From: Symsagittifera roscoffensis
Lineage: Eukaryota > Xenacoelomorpha > Acoela > Convolutidae
Length of the DNA: 60,000 nucleotides
Assembly: GCF_963678635.1 (NCBI RefSeq)
Contig: NC_087062.1
Location: 77,751,200 to 77,811,199 of the forward strand
Direction: 5' to 3'
Shown here: in pieces, positions 52,902 through 60,000 of the stretch
Position numbering within the stretch: the first letter of the stretch is position 1
How the letters are laid out: each line of letters opens with the position of its first letter
Notes under the pieces: model-generated
What the model was told of the DNA's origin: nothing
The model's input: only the letters and a program-made list of their open reading frames with translations
Databases searched by the model: none
Position numbers and translations under genes: made by a program

Positions 52902-55900
52902 TCAAGGTTTAGTGATGATTGGTTCATTCTGATTTTGGTCCTGCTCCTTAACCGATTTCCCATTTAGCACCATTAAACGCTCGCTCTCAAATCCCACTTT
53001 CTGTGATATTGAGGAAATTGAGCTTTTCTTTTCAGTGGCAGCCAGCTTTCCCATTCGAAGTGGAGATTTCGAGCTAACTTTTTGAAGAGATGCCGTGCCG
53101 TTTTTAGCGGCCTGACTTTTGTTGCACTTTTTCTTTCTGGGGCCGAAAACACTGAGAACAATTGGCAGAAAAATGACGCCATAGAAAAAACTAAAACCGA
53201 ACAGAAGCACAATACTGACAAAAAGGCGGCGCATCATGTTCGAGTATGAGAAACCGAGCATGGATACGCTGATTATGCTACTCAAGGCGGCATTGAAAAG
53301 AGGCACACCTATGTTTTCGAGGGCTCTTTTCGTAGTTTCCATTCTGCTGTCGCCCATGTGAACAATATAAGCATGTCCTGTGTGTGATATGTAGTCGATA
53401 CATAGCCCAATCATGAGTAGCACTATAATGTATGTGCATAAGCTGTACTCGATGCCATACATGGCCATACAACCTAGGGTGCTGATCATGGTGAACCCCC
53501 CGCATAAACTGACAGTTATGAATACCACGGGATGGGGCAGGAGAAAGATAGTGACAGCAATGCAGCTCGAAAGAGCGATCAAAATTGTGATCCAAGTTGA
53601 TTGTCGCATGTGGCTGTTTCGCTCCCACAACATCAGCTCGCGGGACGTGAAATACAATTTATAGTCATAATCAGAGGTAATTTCCTTGATTTTACTAATT
53701 ATATGCTTAGTTCGGTCCAGATTTTTCTCCTGTACTGGTTTCAAAGCAAGGAAAAAGCGGGTTTTTATCAGATCGTACTGTTCGCTTACAACCCAGTTAT
53801 TGATATAGGGTGTTTTCGAGTAGATCATTTCAAGTTGGCGCACTTTTCGGCGAAAACTTGCTTGGTTGTTCACTGCGCGCAGACTCTCGTTCACCATTAC
53901 GAACCACGGAAGCATTCGACTGTTTATTTCTTTGTCGCTGAAGTCTTGAGCTGCAAGCTTCGAGTATACCTAAAATAAAAAAAGCTTTTTGAATAAAAGC
54001 TGAATTTAAACTGCTTTGATTAACGCTTAATCTTGCTAAGTTGGAGTTGCGCGCTTGCGCCTCTACTGAAATGAAACTTGGTTTCCCGGTTCTTTAAACT
54101 CGTGTTTATGATTTCAAAAAAAAACATCAAGACGGCAGTAAAAAAAAAACATTCAAGACGGCAGTAGAAGTAAAAGTAGTAGTACATGCTGCAGTTTGTC
54201 AAGCTGGCTGTTGTTCCAGTAGGGCACCTCTTCGTCTATGACCAAACTGACCATGATGGGGTCACGGTAGTACTTCCGGGAAGTGGTGTAGTAGTCCAGG
54301 ATCCTCGAGTTGTCTGGCTGGTACTCTATCTCGTTGAAATACTGCTTCATATTCACGACCTGTGCAGTACAGTGCTCAGCATATAATCGCAATCCAATTC
54401 AAACTAGGATAGCCGGTTACTGTGCAAGTAGCACAGAATGTTCCGACCGAAGTCTTAAGAAAACTACGGTTTAGAAAGTTTTTTTTTTCGAAATTATAGC
54501 ACTTTTTTATATCACCTTTTTTATATCACTTTTTTATATCACTTTTTTTAATATCACTTTTGTATATCACTTTTTTATACCTTTTTTTAATATCACTGTT
54601 TCTATATCACTGTTTTTAAATCACTTTTTTATATCACTTTTTTATACCTTTTTTTATATCACTTTTTTATATCACTTTTATATATCACTTTTTTATCTTT
54701 TTTTATATCACCTTTTATATCTTTTTTTTATATCAATTTTTTAAATAGTTTTTTTCTGCTTGGTGTGATAAAAGGATTTGACGTAAAAGTAAAATTTAGA
54801 ATATCAGACAGTAATATAGGCAAATAATATTTAAAAAAAAATTTTTTGAAGTTTTTGGTTCCCAAAATGAAGCTAAAAAACTCCAGAAACTAGTTTCACT
54901 TGCTTGAAAATAATTTTTAAGGTCTTGAATTAGGCATAAAGCAGCTATTGTAAGCCTGCTTGCTTGCGTTATTCGTTAGAATTAAGACAAAAAATCAAAA
55001 ATTTCAAACCGGTTTTCTCGACACTAGAAAAAAAAATTGTGAATTTTTAATAATGGTTCGAATCACGACTGAAAACGCTTTGTTATGATATATCACTCAA
55101 CCCAGTCCGATGATTATTTGTGGTATCTGATTTTGCATGGAAATCAAATAGAAAAAAAAACTTAAACACCGGAATACAAAGTTCCTCTCCATTTTCAATG
55201 GTCGGAACAATAATCCCAATTCCCACAAGGATAGTAACCGTATGCTGTGCACGTAGCTCAGAAGCTTCCTACGAAAGACTAGAAATTTGACATACTCAAA
55301 AGTAACGATAAATTAGGCGAAAGAAAAGCTGAAGTGTTCAAAAAATTGAAGTTTTTTTTAGTAACGATGAATTAGGCAAAAGGAAGACAAAAAGTCCAAA
55401 AATTGAAATTTTTAAAACATTTTTTTTCCAACAGGGCACTAAAAAAAGTTTTGAACATTGTTTTCACTGGCGTAAAACTAAGTTTTCACGATTTAAAGAA
55501 TAGCTTGTCCACTCCTTATAGCTCTCCTCGTTTCTAGACTTGTATTCTCGTAAACCACATTATTAAACAAATCTGTTTTCAGATTGCGAGCTGTAGCAAT
55601 TTCGAGACTCCTCGCAATTGCCCTACAGTTAACTCGGTTGCATTTATAATCCTAAGGTCTAGGGTTCGAGTCCGCGCGGGACCTTGGTTTTTCAGTATGT
55701 ATAAATTGAAAATTGTTTCCGTGAAAAATTGAATCGGCGTCTTTATTTATCTGCTTATGTTTTGTCGCCTTAGTTGCCACATCGGAAAATTTTTTTGTGC
55801 TTCCAGTAATTTTTATCGTAGATGCAAGTATTTTCAATTTAATCCTTTAATTTAAAAAATTGATAGCACTGACGTATGTTTTCATTGGTTTTCCTTTGGA

Positions 55901-57078
55901 AAGTTTTTTCGCTTAGAAGCTTTATTCGGCCTAACTGGTTACCGCTTACGTTTTATCGGCTTGGTTACCTTATTTTTTGTTGCTTCTAAAGCAAAAATGA
56001 TAGATTCTTTTTCGAAAATTTCAGGTTGTTTGTGTTGCAAGATTTCAAAGTTTTTAAGCTCAGTTGCCCGAAATATTCTTATGACCACAATTTTTTTTGG
56101 CATTTTTTGTTTTCAGCTCAATGGGTGTCTCTTCACTTGTTGTCGGCTTAGTGATCGCTCGGCAAATACTAAAAGCTTATTTAATACTCGTAGTTGTTTG
56201 CCGACTTGTTTTTGATATTAATTTCATGTCCCCCTATTTTTTTTTAGATTTTGTTAGTTCCGTCTTATTTTTCTATTCGCTAGCCTGTAATGCTCGACAG
56301 TTGAAGTGATTTATTACTCGACCTGTTCCGATGATTATTTGAGGTACCTGATTTTCTGTGAAAAAACTAAAACAAGAGAAAGCTCCTACCCACTTTAAGT
56401 GGTTGAATCAATAATTCCCATTCATATTGGGGTCATGTTGGTGATCTTAATATATTGTCTGCTCAGTCAAATGGCCGCAATATTGGCTACTTTCACATAT
56501 ATACTCAGAAGTCAATAAGATAAGATATTTTTCTGTAGTGTTACCTGGTAAGTTGACAGCGCGAGTAATGCGACGACGAATACAGATGCTCCTACTCTTA
56601 CGACATTGTGCAGCACAATTTTAGGCATCCACTTTTTGACCAGTAGCTCCAGTCTGTTGAAGTGATCAGCCACATTTACCCGAAGAGCCCCGTCATTTAC
56701 TTGACGTACACCATCTTCAGACAATACATGCTTATGAGCAACGTCATCGATATTGTCGCAGTTTCCAGGCAGGGGTTCGAACTGGGGCTGTTTAGACGGT
56801 ACGCTGATTCCGTTGGGTTCGATCATATCGTGTGTTCCGTTAGATTCTTTTTTGTTATCATGGCTCAACAATGGATTGAAGCTATTGATGACTCGCTTAT
56901 GGTGTATTGCAAGACTAGCAGTGAAGAAAGTTGTCTCATAGACCATCAGAAAAACGGTAAACACCGCTGAAATAATGTAAAAAGGATAATTTTTTCTAAT
57001 GTATCTCCAACCGACTGCAGCTAAGTAATTAATGCTCTTCAAAGCTATTTTTTTCTGATTGCTTCTTTTAGTTTGCAA
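52902..57078 (-). CDS. Patched-related membrane protein (PTR/PTCHD-like), 3' part, three exons
   Basis: Exons on the minus strand: (at or before 57062)-56545, 54359-54186 and 53969-52902, all phase 0 (CCAG|GTAAC, CAT|GTACT donors; CAG|GTC, TTTTAG|GTA acceptors). Exon a encodes the end of the sterol-sensing domain (YPFYIISAVFTVFLMVYETTFF, last TM, then the HHKR turn), a cytosolic loop, and TM7 (ASVFVVALLALSTYQ). Exon b encodes the start of the second ectodomain (YFNEIEYQPDNSRILDYY). Exon c completes that ectodomain and holds TM8-12, with GLCIDYISHTGH in TM10, the conserved Asp/His relay of RND-fold transporters. The C-terminal tail is basic and Ser-rich. PTR proteins move or bind lipids and sterols at the plasma membrane. 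The N-terminal half is not in the exons I can see. The usual protein is 800-1000 residues, and about 590 are accounted for. Confidence 0.8.
54187..54358 (-). other. Patched-related gene, internal exon detail
   Basis: This 174-bp exon (58 codons, 54359-54186) is defined by the splice sites CACAG|GTCGTG and CAGCAT|GTACTA. It joins ...STYQ to VVNMKQYF and ...DKLQH to VYSKLAAQ without frame change, which strongly supports the gene model. Confidence 0.8.
54490..54745. repeat. TTTTTATATCAC microsatellite in the Patched-related intron
   Basis: About 20 imperfect units of a 12-13-bp motif (CACTTTTTTATAT) in the intron between 54360 and 56544. Variants such as TATACCTTTTT show drift. Confidence 0.9.
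55605..55683 (+). repeat. tRNA-like sequence in the Patched-related intron
   Basis: AGGGTTCGAGTCC is a canonical B-box. An A-box-like TACAGTTAACTCGG lies about 40 bp upstream. Stem pairing is poor, so it is likely another SINE head. Confidence 0.45.
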
Positions 57079-60000
57079 AGAAAAGTTGATAAGCGATGAC
57101 GAGTATCATAAGCGATAGCAAGCTCATGATTAGGGCAACCAAAAGAGATGATTGCGGGAGAAATTGGTAATTTTCTAAAGGGCAGAATAAAATGAAAGCA
57201 GTTAAATTATAGTTTGCGTTGTTACTTGTGCTTTTTTTGCTAGAAAAATCAAACAGGAGAACTGGTGAATTACCATGGGTCCAAACGTATATCGCACCCG
57301 AAACTTAAAGAATCAGAGTCAGAAGCAGGCTCTGTTAGAAAAAGTTTGCTAGCAGCAAAGTCTAACACAATATGGCTTATTGTGTAGAAAGTAGCAGAGA
57401 CAGCAACATTTGCTGATATTACTAGTTTCTGAAAAATTTGTAGAAAAAATAATACTTTCGTTGTAAGTGTGTGTGTTTTTTTTTAATTTGCGACGTTTTT
57501 TATACAAATGGTTTGAACTTTGACAGTTTTGGCCAAAACCAATCAAATTAACCCAATATTATCAAAAACTGAATATGACAGAAACATGCATAAAATTAAT
57601 GATGCATCAGATTTTTGGCTAATAAGCAGCAGAGCTGTACGACTCCTGGTCATGTTTTGTGAGCTTGCCGACAGAGGGTAAGAAAAACAAAAATTGCAAT
57701 TACTTAAAAGTAGTCAGATTCCAAGTCAATGATCAATTGAACAGCTTTTGGAACTTATAAGACTTTTCTTTATTTTGAGACTTAAAAACTGAGTTTTCAT
57801 TCTGAAAGTTATAAGTAAATTGCTGATTTGAGTGATCCGAACAAAACGCATAAAATTGAAATTCAAAACGCGTTTTTCTGAAATTGGGTTGACCTCTAGA
57901 CAAAAATAATGAAGACAAAACTTGCTTAGAAATTTAGTAGAATTTATATTCTGCAATTTGTTTTGCGAAATTAGGGCCCAAAATTTTACCTCAAAAATGG
58001 ATTTTTTAGTTAATCAGAAATTAAGCCAAAACTAAAAGTCAATTATTGAAAAACTTATATCAGAGTGAATCCCTTGTGTAGCTAGCCCAGCAAAGTTTAA
58101 GACGGGTATAATCTCCAAAAAGTTCGCGCAGCTTCAAAAAATTGTTTTGAAATATAAAATGAGAGTTTACTTTGGTAAAAATGACATTTTTTGTCTATCA
58201 AACAAAAACAAGTTAATGTTAACAATGTTTCGGAGATCACACCCTTCTTAAATTTTGTTGAGCTACATAAGAGGCTGACTTTGATATGAATATTTTTAAG
58301 TAATTCACATGGTAGTTTTGGCGTAATTTTTGATCAACTAAAAAACCAAAAATGATCCGTTTTTGGAGAAATTTGTGGGCCCAGATTGCGCCATAAAAAT
58401 TCTGCTACAATCGTAAGCAAGTTTTTTATTCATAATTTTTTGTTTAAAGTAGCGCCATTTGAGAAAAACGAGTTTTGAATTTCAACTTTGAAGTGTTTTG
58501 TCCGGATAATTTAAATCAGCACAGTACCCACCGAAAAACAAAATATAAGCTATAGTGGCGAAAATATTCCTTGGAAATACTATTTGTTTCGCAGGCAATA
58601 CAATAGCAAAATAAAGAGCGGAAAGTGGTTGCCCTGCTCATGATATCCCATAGAAATTGGACGTGTTACAATTTTTGGGTTGACGTATGTGATTTTCAAA
58701 TGAAATATTTGACTATAAGGTTTTTACTTATGAAGCAAAGCGATAGCAGTTTAGTTAGGACCAAGGTGGAAATTCAACAAAACGCCATATCTTGAAGCCA
58801 AAATTACATCAGAATTACGCAAAAAGAACATCAGAATTACGTAACAATTGCATAACAACAGTGACAATCAGTTGTTATGTTACACAATAGTATTATTTTT
58901 TGGCTTGTTGTCGCGACATTTTTTGAAGTCAAGTTATATTTTAAGCGTTTTAGCTTGATTTAAAAAATTTTCGCCTGCGATAAGCAAGCGTTATTAAACT
59001 GGGATATAAACTTTTCTAGTTAACAATTGTACTGAGTACTTGTTACTACAGTGTAGTTTCAGGGGACTTGAAGCTTATTAAAGTTTTTTACATGGTAAGT
59101 TTTCTGCGGCTCAACTGGTGTCTGCTCAAAGATTGTCGGCCTTGTTTCCGCTTCGTAAGTTTTGTCCAGTAGCGAATTTGAATTTCAAATGTCTTACTTG
59201 GCTTGTTTGCCTAGATATCCTGTTTGATAAATACAGGTATTATAAAACTGTATGGATTGGGTTTCTTAAGGCGCTTTGGAAAATTTTAATACTTGCATTA
59301 AAAAAATTTTTCACCGAAAATCTTTACCGATTTTCAAAAAAAGGGGTATACATAGAAAGACCGCCCATTTTTGTTGCACATAAATTTATGGCCCTCGGAA
59401 TAGTCAAGTTTTTGATTTTTTAACTGTTTTTCTAAATCTTTTTCAAATTTTTCTCAAAAATTTTTCTCCCAAACCTGAGGTTGTGGGTTCAATGGAGAAA
59501 ACGGGTGGTGGGAAACTCCCCTTCATTAGCAAAAAAACTCCCCTGCATTTGATAAAAATTTCAATCGAAAGAAGCGGTTGCGCAAGTTTTTCGTGTCGAA
59601 GCGACTACTATTTAAATTTTATAAGAGAAATGCTAGGTTTTTGGTGGAAATTTCCAAAATCTCAAAAATTTTCACTCTTCCCACTAGTTGAGAAACAACT
59701 AAGGTTTTGGGCAAAGTCTAATTTTCGAAATTACGCATTTCATCCCTCATCAGTATAACAAATTCAAAAAATACTAAATACCTACCTCCAGCTTTAGCTG
59801 CGCATTAGGTGTCCTTCATCGAGACATACGAAAATTTTGGTTCGCCTATTTTTTTAAACATTTTTCATTTTTTTTGAAATCATGTTTTTTTTATTGTGTT
59901 GCAAGGCGACTTTCAGGCAAACGAGAGCATAATGAAGCTCAAAAGCAATCATTTCCTGGTTAATTTTTCAATCAAACTTTTCCGGAAACACTTATGATTG
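57079..60000. other. AT-rich region, no confident gene
   Basis: It should contain introns and perhaps upstream exons of the Patched-related gene, but I could identify none with confidence. On the minus strand 57160-57075 encodes a hydrophobic stretch (LVALIMSLLSLMILVIAYQLF) in a different frame from the adjacent exon, ending in a stop; it may be chance. A purine-rich segment with GGTTGTGGGTTCAATGG lies near 59480. Confidence 0.5.

Noticed and set aside
59118-59758. Plus-strand frames at the right edge
   Set aside because: AT-rich, Phe/Lys-rich translations without domains; expected by chance in this composition.

Overview
The window looks like animal nuclear DNA, AT-rich, probably from an invertebrate. 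The basis is spliceosomal introns (GT...AG, phase 0) in two host genes that encode animal-type proteins (a NEU-family sialidase and a Patched-related membrane protein), a Ty3/Gypsy LTR retrotransposon, tRNA-derived SINE-like sequences and abundant simple repeats. I cannot name the species from sequence alone. One 200-base run of N (5916-6115) marks an assembly gap.

Layout. 1-5915: AT-rich non-genic DNA with several small repeats. 6116-21349: a tandem array of three direct copies (A, B, C) of a 5.15-5.35 kb unit; the gap hides the left part of copy A. Each unit holds, left to right, an LTR in plus orientation (LTR-b), about 230 bp of spacer, a related LTR in minus orientation (LTR-a), and about 3 kb of the 3' end of a retrotransposon read on the minus strand. 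Copy C is continuous with a complete element.

17657-42035: one very large (about 24.4 kb) minus-strand Ty3/Gypsy-type element. Its 5' LTR is 41158-42035 and its 3' LTR 17657-18559; a purine tract adjoins the 3' LTR and a weak primer-binding site lies inside the 5' LTR. Reading along the minus strand it has a 2.8 kb leader full of CCGGAGGGG-type repeats; two small ORFs (one with a coiled coil); Gag with two CCHC knuckles; protease; reverse transcriptase; RNase H; a linker; and integrase (HHCC, DX35E). After these comes about 10 kb of accessory coding sequence: a coiled-coil protein joined to an SGNH/GDSL-type hydrolase domain, then several ORFs with no family I recognise. Stops and frameshifts break the pol region repeatedly, so this copy is dead, though the parts remain readable.

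42435-43839: a two-exon cytosolic-type sialidase (plus strand) with its catalytic residues intact, starting only 400 bp from the 5' LTR. 44153-52900: non-coding DNA carrying tRNA-derived SINE-like heads, a segmental duplication, and a dispersed hairpin family whose stems show compensatory changes. 52902 to about 57078 (minus): the 3' half of a Patched-related (PTR/PTCHD-like) transporter-fold protein in three recognisable exons; the 5' half was not found. 57079-60000: no confident gene.

How it fits together. Most of the window was built by one retroelement lineage and by duplication at several scales: 7 bp, about 18 bp, 45 bp, about 200 bp, 301 bp and 5.3 kb. The most novel material is the accessory module of the giant element and the covarying hairpin family near the sialidase.
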